The notes under the pieces were generated by a model. It made no database searches and had not been told where the DNA came from. It was given only the letters and a program-made list of their open reading frames with translations. Below are positions 26,508-35,407 of a DNA stretch of 64,000 nt, piece after piece. The position numbers and the translations under genes are program-made. This stretch comes from Lachnospiraceae bacterium (GTDB lineage Bacteria; Bacillota; Clostridia; Lachnospirales; Lachnospiraceae): assembly GCA_910575445.1 (NCBI GenBank), contig CAJTFW010000006.1:124001-188000 (forward strand), read 5' to 3'. The stretch's first letter is position 1. Each line of letters starts with the position of its first letter.

Positions 26508-27962
26508 TTATGGAATCCTATCTTCTGATGCATGTTCGGTGTCTTCTTCTGCCCGCTGTAAGGAGAAGATAAATTCTGTTCCAACACCTTCTGTGCTGAC
26601 AACATTGATATTTTCATTGTGAAGCTGTATGATTTCCTTGACGATAGCAAGTCCAAGACCGGTTCCTTTTTTGTCTTTGCCTCTAGAAGCGTCACTTTTA
26701 TAGAAGCGCTCCCAGATTTTCTTTAGACTTTCTTTGGGGATGCCAATGCCTGTGTCCCGTACGGAGATAAAGATTTTTTCATATTTGATGGTGGTCTCTA
26801 TGGTAATCACAGAATCTGGCTGGCTGAATTTGATGGCGTTGTCAATCAGGTTATAGAGCACCTGCTGGATTTTTCCCATATCAGCATAGACATAAGATTC
26901 CCGGTCGGAAAATAATAGCTCTATGGAGATACGTCTGGAAGTACAGGTGCCTTCAAAGGTGGCAGCAGTATTTTTAATTACCGTGTTGATATCAAACTTG
27001 GTCTTACACAGGCGGTTTTGCTTTGGGTCCATCGAGTGAAGGGTTAAGAGTCCGCTTGTTAACTTGGTAAGGCGCTCCGTCTCCCGAAGGACAATCTGAA
27101 GGTATTTTTCCTGCATCTCGTAGGTGATGGTGCCATCTAACATCGCTTCGATATATCCTTTAATAGAAGTCAGAGGAGAACGAAAATCATGGGAGATATT
27201 GGAGATAAGCTTTCTCTGGTCTTCATCGTGGTCTTTTAAAGACTCTGCCATAAAATCCATCGTATCACTTAAAAAGCCTAACTCATCATCACGCTCCATA
27301 CGAATGGGTTTGCTGTAATTGCCAAGAGCATATTCAGAAGCCCCTTTTCGAAGCTTGCCAAGCGGATGATAGATAACTAACCAGTTAGCAACCGCAAATG
27401 ACAGTCCTAGTCCCATCAAAAGTATCATTGTAATATAGAAGGAAAAAAGGTATCCTTCTTTTTCCCGGACAATCACAGACATTGGCGTATGAATGGCGAT
27501 ATAGCCGCGGACATGATAGTTGTGGGAGACAGGAATAAGGACACTTAAGGTCTCTTCACTAAAGGTATCAAAAAAGTTGCCAATCATATAATATTTGCCA
27601 CTTGGCAACACACTTTTAAAGCCTTTGATTTCTTCATGTTCTTCTTGAAGGCCAGAGGAATTAGAGCTTAGTATCCTTTCGCCGTCTTTGCTGATAAGCC
27701 AGATGCGGGCGTCTAGATAAACGTCTAGAGAGGCTAACTGAGAGTGAATGGTAGAAAGTGTCTTGCGGTTTTTGGGTTCTTCAAAATAATTTCCCACATA
27801 CTGCTCAGACAGATAGAGTCCTTCCCGGTAGAAGGCGTCTGCTTTCTCTGTGACTGCATTCTCCATCATAAGCTGTGAGGTGACCGTGGAGATGCACAGA
27901 AAACTGCTAAGTGCAAACAGAAGATAGAGAAAGATATATTTGATGTTCAGAGACAGACGCAT
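26508..27962 (-). CDS. Sensor histidine kinase with HAMP domain
   Basis: A 484-residue kinase. Membrane segments at about 8-30 and 172-196 enclose an extracytoplasmic sensor of about 140 residues. HAMP spans about 197-250. The HisKA box LISNISHDFRSPLTSIKGYIEAM has His258. The ATPase has NLIDNAIKFS, DTGIGIP and GTGLGLAIV. It overlaps the response regulator stop by one base and belongs to the leftward mutS2-regulator-kinase run. The layout is PhoR/ResE-like; the signal is unknown. Confidence 0.93.
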   Translation of the reverse strand: MRLSLNIKYIFLYLLFALSSFLCISTVTSQLMMENAVTEKADAFYREGLYLSEQYVGNYFEEPKNRKTLSTIHSQLASLDVYLDARIWLISKDGERILSSNSSGLQEEHEEIKGFKSVLPSGKYYMIGNFFDTFSEETLSVLIPVSHNYHVRGYIAIHTPMSVIVREKEGYLFSFYITMILLMGLGLSFAVANWLVIYHPLGKLRKGASEYALGNYSKPIRMERDDELGFLSDTMDFMAESLKDHDEDQRKLISNISHDFRSPLTSIKGYIEAMLDGTITYEMQEKYLQIVLRETERLTKLTSGLLTLHSMDPKQNRLCKTKFDINTVIKNTAATFEGTCTSRRISIELLFSDRESYVYADMGKIQQVLYNLIDNAIKFSQPDSVITIETTIKYEKIFISVRDTGIGIPKESLKKIWERFYKSDASRGKDKKGTGLGLAIVKEIIQLHNENINVVSTEGVGTEFIFSLQRAEEDTEHASEDRIP

Positions 27963-28657
27963 TATTTCACCTCAAATTTATAACCAATACCCCAGACCGT
28001 TGCTAGGCGCCAGGAAGCGTGGTCTTTGATTTTCTCCCGCAGTCTTTTGATATGTACATCGACAGTACGGGTATCGCCGATGTATTCATATCCCCAGATA
28101 TGGTCAAGCAGCTGCTCCCTGGTAAAGACCTGGTTTGGAGAGGAGGCAAGAAAGTAGAGAAGCTCTAATTCTTTTGGAGGCATATCTACCGTGTTTCCTT
28201 TGTAGATAACCGAATAATTGGTCTGGTTGATAATTAAATCCGGGTACTGCACCAGACGGGAGGTGGGAGCGGTATCCGGTCTCACAGGCTGAAAACGGCG
28301 CAAAACGGCTTTAACTCTGGCTACTAGCTCCTTGGAATCAAAGGGTTTAATCATATAGTCATCGGCGCCTAATTCAAGACCTAACACTTTGTCAAAAATT
28401 TCACCTTTGGCGGAGAGCATAATAATCGGTACATTGGAGCGGGTCCGAATCTCCCTGCAGACCTGATATCCGTCGATACCAGGTAACATCAAGTCTAAAA
28501 GCATCAGATTTGGCTGAAAGGTATCAAAGACTTGTAGTGCCTTCTCGCCGTCCTCTACAATCTGTACTTCATAAAATTCTTTGGTCAGGTATAGGGAAAT
28601 CAACTCGGCGATATTTGCATCATCGTCGACAATCAATATTTTTTGTTTAGATGCCAT
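27962..28657 (-). CDS. OmpR-family response regulator
   Basis: Receiver at 1-120 (ILIVDDDANI, phosphoacceptor Asp in LMLLDLMLPGIDGYQ, Lys in MIKPFD), then a winged-helix domain at about 135-231 ending WGIGYKFEVK. It partners the kinase encoded immediately downstream. AAAGGAGA gives a good ribosome site that sits over the end of mutS2, 20 bases away, so it may be read through from mutS2. Confidence 0.94.
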   Translation of the reverse strand: MASKQKILIVDDDANIAELISLYLTKEFYEVQIVEDGEKALQVFDTFQPNLMLLDLMLPGIDGYQVCREIRTRSNVPIIMLSAKGEIFDKVLGLELGADDYMIKPFDSKELVARVKAVLRRFQPVRPDTAPTSRLVQYPDLIINQTNYSVIYKGNTVDMPPKELELLYFLASSPNQVFTREQLLDHIWGYEYIGDTRTVDVHIKRLREKIKDHASWRLATVWGIGYKFEVK

Positions 28658-28677
28658 AATATTCTGGTCTCCTTTGT

Positions 28678-31056
28678 CTATTTGAATTCCGCAATCGTGA
28701 CACCGGCATCCCCTTCTCCCAATGTCCCAAGTCGGTAGGTTTTTACATATTTGCAGCGCTTTAGATGTTGTTGCACAGCATTTCTAAGCGCTCCGGTGCC
28801 TTTTCCATGGACAATCCGCACACTGGGGACATGGGCAATATAGGCGTCGTCTAAATATTTGTCAAGCTCTGCCATCGCCTCGTCGACCGTCTTGCCAATT
28901 AAGTTAATCTCAGTGCCTACGGAGGTGGATTTGGACATCTTAATCTTACCACTTCCAGAAGTTGTTTTTTGATAGGCTGGTTGTTCTGCTTCGCCGATAA
29001 ACTCCAGGTCATCTACGCGGACCTGAGAGCGCAAAATCCCCATCTGCACAAAGAGTTCTCCTTTGGCATTGGGAAGTGAGTTGACAGTGCCTTCTAGATT
29101 CAGGCTTAAGACGCGAACGCGGTCTCCAATATGAAGAGACGCAGCTTTTACTTTCTTCTTAGGTCTAGGTGCAGAGGGCGTCATACCAGTCTGTGTGGAC
29201 TGAATCTTCTCTCTTAGACGGGCGCGCTCTGCTTCCATCTCTTTGGCAGAGATATTAGCTTTGCCAAACTTGTGGAAATTTTTCATCGTTTCGTCGGCAT
29301 ATTCTTTAGCTTCCCGAAGGATAGCATTGGCTTTTTCATTGGCTTCGCGGATAATCTTTTCTGTGCGCTCCTCTATGCGGTCTTGTTTTTTCTGAAGTGC
29401 ATTTCTAAGAGAACGGATTTCTTCTTTGTATTTGGCAATCTCCGCCTGCTCCTTTTCCATGGTCACACGGCTGCTCTCTAATTCAGCGATAACATCTTCA
29501 AAATTTTCATCCTGGGCGCTGATTTGCTTTCTTGCTTCTTCTATCAGAAAGTCAGGAAGGCCAAGTCTTGAAGAGATAGCAAAGGCATTGCTTTTGCCTG
29601 GGATGCCGATGAGAAGGCGGTAGGTTGGACGAAGGGATTCCACATCAAACTCGCAGCAGGCATTTTCAACGCCGTCTGTGGAGAGGGCATAGATTTTTAA
29701 CTCACTGTAGTGCGTTGTCGCCATCGTACGGATGCCCTGACGGTGCAGATGGTCTAAGATGGAGATAGCCAAAGCTGCGCCCTCTGTTGGGTCTGTACCA
29801 GCTCCTAGTTCATCAAATAGGACCAAAGAATCCAGGGTAGCTTTCTCTAAGATAGAGACAATATTGCTCATATGTGAAGAGAAAGTACTAAGACTTTGTT
29901 CAATACTTTGCTCATCGCCAATATCAGCAAATACCTGGTCAAAGACCGTAAGCTCAGAACCGTCAAATGCAGGAATATGAAGTCCTGCCTGCCCCATCAG
30001 CGTAAAAAGTCCAACGGTCTTAAGAGAGACCGTCTTGCCACCTGTGTTGGGGCCTGTAACAATCAAAAGGTCAAAATCCTTGCCAAGCCAGATATTGACT
30101 GGTACGACTTTGGAAGGCTCTAAAAGCGGATGGCGTCCATCCTTGATGCGCAGATACCCTTTTGTATTAAAGCGTGGTCTTGTGGCTTTCATCTCTTTGG
30201 CAAGCATTGCTTTAGCAAAGATAAAATCCAGACGAACTAACAATTGATAATTATCCGACAAAAGTTCAAGATACTCTGCCGCCTGTTCACTTAATGCAGC
30301 CAGTATTTTTTCTATCTCCTGCTGTTCTTTTAAAAGCAGTTCTTTAAAATCATTATTTAATTTGACAACAGCCATCGGCTCGATAAACAGCGTAGAGCCT
30401 GTGGAACTCTGGTCATGAATCATACCCGGAACCTGGCTTCTGTGCTCTGCTTTGACCGGGAGACAATACCTGCCATCCCGCATAGTAATAACTGCATCTT
30501 GCAGATAGGTGCGAACAGAACCATTGACCATTGCATTTAGGGTATTGTGCACTTTGTCATTCATCTGTCGCATGGAGCGTCGAATCTGCGAAAGTGTGCT
30601 ACTTGCATCGTCGGCCATCTCTTCTTCAGAGAGGATACAGCGTTGAATTTCTGAAGCGAGCGAGGGCAGCGGCTCTAGAAGTTCAAAGGATTCATCGAGG
30701 GAATCTTTTGGGATGCCTTCTTCGTCAGCTTCGCGCTCTCCATAGTGCTTTACTTTCTTTGCAGTCTCCAGAAGAGACATTATCTGCAAAAGTTCCCCCA
30801 TACTAAGGATACCACCAATCTCTAGACGTTTGACAGAATCGCGGATGTCCCGGATACCACCAAAGGAGAGACTGCCCTTTCTATAGATGCGCCGAAGTGC
30901 ATCTGCGGTCTCCCGTTGTGCAAGCTCAATCGGGGCAAGCTCATCCATTGGCACAAGCTCTTCACAGAGTTTTTTTGCACCGGCACTCGCCGCGTGTGTA
31001 GATAGTATATGAATAATTTTATCAAATTCTAATTTCTTTAATGTTTTTGCTTCCAT
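28678..31056 (-). CDS. mutS2: Endonuclease MutS2
   Basis: A 792-residue MutS2, an ATPase with a C-terminal Smr nuclease. In bacteria it suppresses homologous recombination or helps rescue collided ribosomes. Walker A is in VTGPNTGGKTVSLKTVGL, Walker B in LVLFDELGAGTDPTEGAAL. A long coiled coil (about 490-620) precedes a basic linker and the Smr domain (INLIGKTVDEAMAELDKYL, VRIVHGKGTGALR). The Met in MEAKTLKKLEFDKI is taken as the start because CAGGAGG precedes it; the upstream 32 codons of open frame lack one. The full family length is present. Confidence 0.97.
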   Translation of the reverse strand: MEAKTLKKLEFDKIIHILSTHAASAGAKKLCEELVPMDELAPIELAQRETADALRRIYRKGSLSFGGIRDIRDSVKRLEIGGILSMGELLQIMSLLETAKKVKHYGEREADEEGIPKDSLDESFELLEPLPSLASEIQRCILSEEEMADDASSTLSQIRRSMRQMNDKVHNTLNAMVNGSVRTYLQDAVITMRDGRYCLPVKAEHRSQVPGMIHDQSSTGSTLFIEPMAVVKLNNDFKELLLKEQQEIEKILAALSEQAAEYLELLSDNYQLLVRLDFIFAKAMLAKEMKATRPRFNTKGYLRIKDGRHPLLEPSKVVPVNIWLGKDFDLLIVTGPNTGGKTVSLKTVGLFTLMGQAGLHIPAFDGSELTVFDQVFADIGDEQSIEQSLSTFSSHMSNIVSILEKATLDSLVLFDELGAGTDPTEGAALAISILDHLHRQGIRTMATTHYSELKIYALSTDGVENACCEFDVESLRPTYRLLIGIPGKSNAFAISSRLGLPDFLIEEARKQISAQDENFEDVIAELESSRVTMEKEQAEIAKYKEEIRSLRNALQKKQDRIEERTEKIIREANEKANAILREAKEYADETMKNFHKFGKANISAKEMEAERARLREKIQSTQTGMTPSAPRPKKKVKAASLHIGDRVRVLSLNLEGTVNSLPNAKGELFVQMGILRSQVRVDDLEFIGEAEQPAYQKTTSGSGKIKMSKSTSVGTEINLIGKTVDEAMAELDKYLDDAYIAHVPSVRIVHGKGTGALRNAVQQHLKRCKYVKTYRLGTLGEGDAGVTIAEFK

Positions 31057-31176
31057 AAAATCCTCCTGTGCAGATTCTATTTTACCCCATTTAGTAGAGA
31101 TTGAAAAGTAGAACTTTTTTGGCGATAGTGTAACTTTGCTTTTTGGGGACAATAGTTGAAATGTTTTTAATGCAAA

Positions 31177-31403
31177 GGACGCTCGCCATGACCTGGCAGA
31201 TGTTCCTTCCAGACCCCGCTCTCGCTTAATGAACGCCTATAGCGGTACTAAGCTCGCGACTGCGCGTATCCGCTTGCGCTCGCTAAGTGCCGATGGCGTC
31301 CAATGGGTCTTGCAGGAACATCTGCCAGGCCATGTCGGGCTGTGCGTTGGCTCCGATACATACGCTGCAGGAGGAACACTACACCCTTCCCGTTCTAGTG
31401 TCC
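31177..31403. repeat. Structured intergenic repeat, long copy
   Basis: This element fills most of the gap between divergent mutS2 and the HtrA-like gene. The ends GGACGCT and AGTGTCC are near-complementary. CCTGGCAGATGTTCCT (31192-31207) pairs perfectly, 16 bases, with AGGAACATCTGCCAGG (31314-31329). The right half is almost identical to the copy at 2754. No coding frame is supported. A large fold like this suggests a non-coding RNA or a non-autonomous mobile repeat. Confidence 0.65.
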
Positions 31404-31437
31404 TCTAAAACTTCTATTCCGACTTTTTGCCCGGCAG

Positions 31438-31466
31438 TAGACACTTCTGAGAAAAAATAGTATAAT
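31438..31466 (+). promoter_or_regulatory. Promoter of the HtrA-like gene
   Basis: TAGACA (31438-31443), a 17-base spacer and TATAAT (31461-31466), 47 bases before the ATG at 31513. Confidence 0.6.
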
Positions 31467-31512
31467 ATTCGTGGTAACAGACAAGACAACGATTTCTTGC
31501 CGGGAGGCTGTT

Positions 31513-32766
31513 ATGGTAGAAGAAAAAGGAAAAAAGGGTTCCGATTTTTCATTTATTCAGGAAACTATCAAACAAAAAAGGTTTTATCAAAACAAAGTAG
31601 TGCGTAAACTTATATGGACGATAGCCTCCGGCGTGTTGTTTGCGCTGCCTGTATTTTGTGTAATGGCTTTCTTTTTGCCAAAGCTTATGGAGAAGCCAGA
31701 GCCAGAGATAGTGCCGATTACGATTCCTGAAGAAGAACCTGTCGAGGAGACCTATGAAGAACAGCCGGTCTATATTACAGAGACGGTTAGTATGGAGCTT
31801 GAAGACTATAAGAAGATGTATCAACAGTTGATACAGATTAGCAATCAGGTGGAAAAAAGTCTGGTAAATGTCTCAGCTATGACCGTGGATACGGACTGGT
31901 TTGATGAGACCTATACCAGTCAAAGCTCGGTCTGTGGTATGCTGATAGGAGACAATGGCGTAGAACTTCTGATTCTGACAGACTATGGAAAAGTGGAACA
32001 TGGAGAGAATCTTCTTGTGACTTTCTATGACCATACCACTGCGTCCGCTGTTCTGAAAAAATATGACCGCAATACGGGACTTGCTGTACTAGGTGTCAAT
32101 CTAAGTGAGATAACAGAGAATACAAGGGGGATTATCCTATATGCAGACTTAGGCTCCTCTAAGACGCTAAGAAGCGGAGAACCTGTGCTTGCGATTGGAA
32201 GTCCAGCCGGGAGTTATGATTCGCTGTTGTTTGGTAATCTGACATCTGTCTCTCAGGTAGCCGGGATTTATGATGGAAGTTGCAGTGTATTGACTACGGA
32301 TATGGTCAAAGCCAACTCTGGAAGTGGTGTCCTGGTAAACTGGAATGGGCAGATTGTGGGAATCTTACAGGACCACTATGAAGTAACCGGGCAGAAAAAT
32401 ACCATACAAGCCTATGGCATCTCAGATATGAAAAATATTATTGAACATCTGTCTAATAACCAGGATATTGTCTATATGGGAATTATAGGAGCAGATGTAA
32501 CAACGGCAATTTCTGAATCTGAGCAGATACCTGTTGGTGTCTATGTCTCAGAAGTGGCGATGGACTCTCCGGCGATTATAGCTGGTGTTCAGCCAGGCGA
32601 TATTATTACTTCTATCAGTGGCCAGCCCGTTACCAATCTAAAAGATGTGTCTGCAATTTTACTAAAATGTTCCAATGGCCAGAGTATACAAGTTATCTGC
32701 CAGCGTCCAGATAAGACTGCATATCAAGAACTTACTTTGCCTGTGGAACTGAAAATATTAGAATAG
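31513..32766 (+). CDS. HtrA-like (S1C) membrane protein with PDZ domain, catalytic triad apparently lost
   Basis: A 417-residue protein with a cytoplasmic tail, one membrane helix (about 38-58), a trypsin-like S1C fold and a C-terminal PDZ domain (about 330-405: VSEVAMDSPAIIAGVQPGDIITSISG). In HtrA the triad His sits in an LTxxHV motif; here the equivalent reads ILTDYGKV with Gly159. The Asp motif reads NTGLAVLGV with Gly189. Ser269 in NSGSGVLVN remains. I infer a non-proteolytic or altered HtrA, perhaps a sensor or chaperone at the membrane. The start ATG 31513 has GGGAGG upstream. The exonuclease gene follows after 14 bases. Confidence 0.85.
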   Translation: MVEEKGKKGSDFSFIQETIKQKRFYQNKVVRKLIWTIASGVLFALPVFCVMAFFLPKLMEKPEPEIVPITIPEEEPVEETYEEQPVYITETVSMELEDYKKMYQQLIQISNQVEKSLVNVSAMTVDTDWFDETYTSQSSVCGMLIGDNGVELLILTDYGKVEHGENLLVTFYDHTTASAVLKKYDRNTGLAVLGVNLSEITENTRGIILYADLGSSKTLRSGEPVLAIGSPAGSYDSLLFGNLTSVSQVAGIYDGSCSVLTTDMVKANSGSGVLVNWNGQIVGILQDHYEVTGQKNTIQAYGISDMKNIIEHLSNNQDIVYMGIIGADVTTAISESEQIPVGVYVSEVAMDSPAIIAGVQPGDIITSISGQPVTNLKDVSAILLKCSNGQSIQVICQRPDKTAYQELTLPVELKILE

Positions 32767-32780
32767 GGAGAAAAAAGCGT

Positions 32781-33725
32781 ATGAAATATATTGAGACATT
32801 GAGGGAGGGTGAACGCGTTTCCAGTATTTACCTGTGCAAATCCAGGCAGACGGCGATGACCAAAGCCGGAAAAGCCTATGAGAATCTGATTCTGCAAGAT
32901 AAGACCGGAACTGTAGATGCCAAAATCTGGGACCCTAATTCCTATGGCATCGAGACCTTTGAAAGCCTGGACTATGTGGCAATCGTAGCAGATGTTATAA
33001 GCTTTCAAGGACAACTTCAGTTAAATATCAAACGGGCGCGAAGAGCACAGGAGGGAGAGTATACACCAGCAGATTACCTTCCGGTTAGCCAAAAAGACAT
33101 CCATGAGATGTATCAGGAATTACTTTCTTATATCGAGCGTATTACAAACCCCTATCTTCTGCGACTGCTTCAGATGATTTTTGTAGAAGATAAAAAGTTT
33201 GTGAAAGCTTTCACATTTAGCAGTGCAGCGAAAAGCGTGCATCATGGATTTGTCGGAGGACTGTTAGAGCATACCCTAAGCGTGACCAAATTGTGTGAAT
33301 ACTATACAAAAGCGTACCCTATGTTACATGTAGACCTGCTATTTACCGCAGCTATGTGCCATGACATTGGAAAAGTACAAGAACTTTCACCATTTCCAGA
33401 AAATGACTATACAGATGCTGGGCAACTTTTAGGGCATATTATGATTGGCGCCGAGCTAGTCGGTGAGAAAATCCGGCAGATTCCAGGATTTCCAGAGAAA
33501 CTTGGCAACGAACTAAAACACTGTATCTTATCACATCATGGAGAATTAGAATATGGCTCACCCAAAAAGCCAGCACTGTTAGAAGCTGTGGCACTGAATT
33601 TTGCAGATAATACCGATGCACATATGCAGACCATGTTAGAAGCATTAAAAGCCGGCGGAGACAACCAAGGATGGCTTGGCTATAATCGTCTCTTTGAGTC
33701 CAACATACGACGTACAGGAAAATAA
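32781..33725 (+). CDS. YhaM-like 3'-5' exonuclease (OB fold plus HD domain)
   Basis: A 314-residue protein. Residues 1-95 form an OB-type nucleic-acid-binding domain (GKAYENLILQDKTGTVDAKIWD). An HD hydrolase domain spans about 155-290 with VHHGFVGGLLEHTLSV, the diagnostic MCHDIGKV and CILSHHGELEYGSP. This is the architecture of YhaM/CbfI, a metal-dependent 3'-5' exoribonuclease. It sits between the HtrA-like gene and rlmD with short gaps, so co-transcription is likely. Confidence 0.93.
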   Translation: MKYIETLREGERVSSIYLCKSRQTAMTKAGKAYENLILQDKTGTVDAKIWDPNSYGIETFESLDYVAIVADVISFQGQLQLNIKRARRAQEGEYTPADYLPVSQKDIHEMYQELLSYIERITNPYLLRLLQMIFVEDKKFVKAFTFSSAAKSVHHGFVGGLLEHTLSVTKLCEYYTKAYPMLHVDLLFTAAMCHDIGKVQELSPFPENDYTDAGQLLGHIMIGAELVGEKIRQIPGFPEKLGNELKHCILSHHGELEYGSPKKPALLEAVALNFADNTDAHMQTMLEALKAGGDNQGWLGYNRLFESNIRRTGK

Positions 33726-33726
33726 A

Positions 33727-35091
33727 ATGATGAAAAAAAATGACACTTTTATATTAGAGATAGAAGATATGGGTGTTGGCGGAGAAGGTATTGGAAAGCT
33801 TAACGGCTTTCCATTCTTTGTAAAGGACGCAGTTGTTGGAGATACCATCGAAGCCAAAGTGACAAAGCTGAAAAAACAATATGGCTATGCGCGCCTGATG
33901 AAAGTAATAAAACCCTCCAAGGTGCGCTGCAAGCCCCGGTGTGCATATGCCAAGATGTGTGGTGGCTGCCAACTACAGGCCCTCTCCTATGAGGCACAGC
34001 TTGCCTTTAAGGCAAAGAAAATTCAAAATAATCTAATGCGCATTGGAGGCTTTACCAATATTGACAGGCCCAAAGTTATCGGGATGGAAGACCCCTGGCG
34101 CTACCGCAACAAAGCACAATTTCCCGTTGGTACAGATAAAGAAGGCAATCTGGTGACCGGCTTCTATGCCGCTAGAAGTCACACCATTATCCCATGCACC
34201 GATTGCCAACTAGGAGTAGAGGAAAATAAAACAATATTGGAGAAAATCCTCTCCCATATGCAAAAATATCAGATACCAGCCTATGATGAGACCACTAGAC
34301 ATGGTCTGGTAAGACATATTTTGATTCGAAAAGGATTCTTTACCAATGAACTGATGGTTTGCCTGATACTAAATGGAAAAAAGTTAAAGGCCATGGAAGA
34401 ACTTGTAACATCTCTTCAAGAAATACCAGGGATGAAAAGCATCACCATCAATGTCAACACCGAAAATACCAATGTTATTATGGGAGCCGAGATAATACCT
34501 GTCTTTGGACAAGCATATATTACAGACCAGATTGGAGACATCAGATATCAGATATCTCCACTATCGTTCTACCAAGTCAACCCCATACAGACCGAGAAGC
34601 TCTACCGCCTTGCCCTGGAATATGCTGACTTAAAAGGCGAAGAGACCGTATGGGACCTTTACTGCGGTATCGGAACTATTTCTCTCTTCCTGGCACAAAA
34701 AGCCGCAAAAGTATATGGCGTGGAGATAATACCAGAAGCCATCGAAGACGCCCGAAGAAATGCAGAGTTAAATCAGATAGGCAATGTAACATTCTATGTA
34801 GGCAAAGCCGAAGAAGTCCTTCCTGAAAAATACAAAAAAGAAGGAATCCACGCCGACGTTATCGTTGTCGACCCTCCTAGAAAAGGATGCGATTTGGCAG
34901 CACTTGAGACTATGATTCAGATGCAGCCAGAGAGGATTGTCTATGTAAGCTGCGACAGCGCAACGCTGGCGAGGGACTTAAAGTATCTGTGTGAGAGAGG
35001 GTATGAGCTTTTGAAGGTGACGGGGTGTGATATGTTTGGGTGGACGGTGCATGTGGAAGTCGCATGTTGTCTACAAAGGAAGGATTCGTAG
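33727..35091 (+). CDS. rlmD: 23S rRNA (uracil-C5)-methyltransferase RlmD/RumA, 3' end replaced by a mobile element
   Basis: A 454-residue TrmA-family enzyme methylating uracil in 23S rRNA. A TRAM domain (about 1-60) is followed by a 4Fe-4S cluster motif (CKPRCAYAKMCGGCQ). The SAM site is VWDLYCGIGTISLFLA, and the catalytic Cys is in VYVSCDSATLARDL. Family members end HTxHVExVxLLSR; here the end reads WTVHVEVACCLQRKDS. The switch occurs at CATGTGGA (35050-35057), and the missing ending HVECVVLMSR is found at 58226 and 61282. The gene was therefore invaded at its last codons, and the element supplies a substitute stop. The enzyme is probably still functional. ATG 33727 is preceded by CAGGA. Confidence 0.95.
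   Translation: MMKKNDTFILEIEDMGVGGEGIGKLNGFPFFVKDAVVGDTIEAKVTKLKKQYGYARLMKVIKPSKVRCKPRCAYAKMCGGCQLQALSYEAQLAFKAKKIQNNLMRIGGFTNIDRPKVIGMEDPWRYRNKAQFPVGTDKEGNLVTGFYAARSHTIIPCTDCQLGVEENKTILEKILSHMQKYQIPAYDETTRHGLVRHILIRKGFFTNELMVCLILNGKKLKAMEELVTSLQEIPGMKSITINVNTENTNVIMGAEIIPVFGQAYITDQIGDIRYQISPLSFYQVNPIQTEKLYRLALEYADLKGEETVWDLYCGIGTISLFLAQKAAKVYGVEIIPEAIEDARRNAELNQIGNVTFYVGKAEEVLPEKYKKEGIHADVIVVDPPRKGCDLAALETMIQMQPERIVYVSCDSATLARDLKYLCERGYELLKVTGCDMFGWTVHVEVACCLQRKDS
35050..35057 (+). other. attL core of element A
   Basis: CATGTGGA inside the codons for HVE of rlmD; downstream sequence differs from the native-type ending seen at 58226. The boundary is inferred from the protein family's conserved C-terminus. 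Confidence 0.7.
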
Positions 35092-35291
35092 AAGTCCTTG
35101 AGTTTACGCACTTTGCGAGGATTTTTAAGTTTAACCGAACACCTAAAATCGGAAAGAAAAAAGAGATTTCTCACGAGATTAAAGTGTCCGTAGTTATGGA
35201 ACTCGTATGAGTGGACACAAAAATGTATCGTTCACAAACTCAATCATTACAGAAAAATCTTATCAACAACTGAATAATAGGTAAGTCGAAC

Positions 35292-35340
35292 GACCGCTTG
35301 TTTTCTATATTTTTGTGGTATGGAGCAGGCGGTCTTTTTT
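35292..35340 (+). terminator. Hairpin terminator ahead of parB
   Basis: GACCGC (35292-35297) and GCGGTC (35329-35334) pair around a 31-base loop and are followed by six T. The 35092-35407 gap also has GTGTCC/GGACAC arms at 35184 and 35213; nothing else is evident there. Confidence 0.55.
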
Positions 35341-35407
35341 GATTTTAGAACTGCCAGCATTCATCAGACACCTTGATAATCAAATTAAAAAGTAGGAGGA
35401 CAAACAG

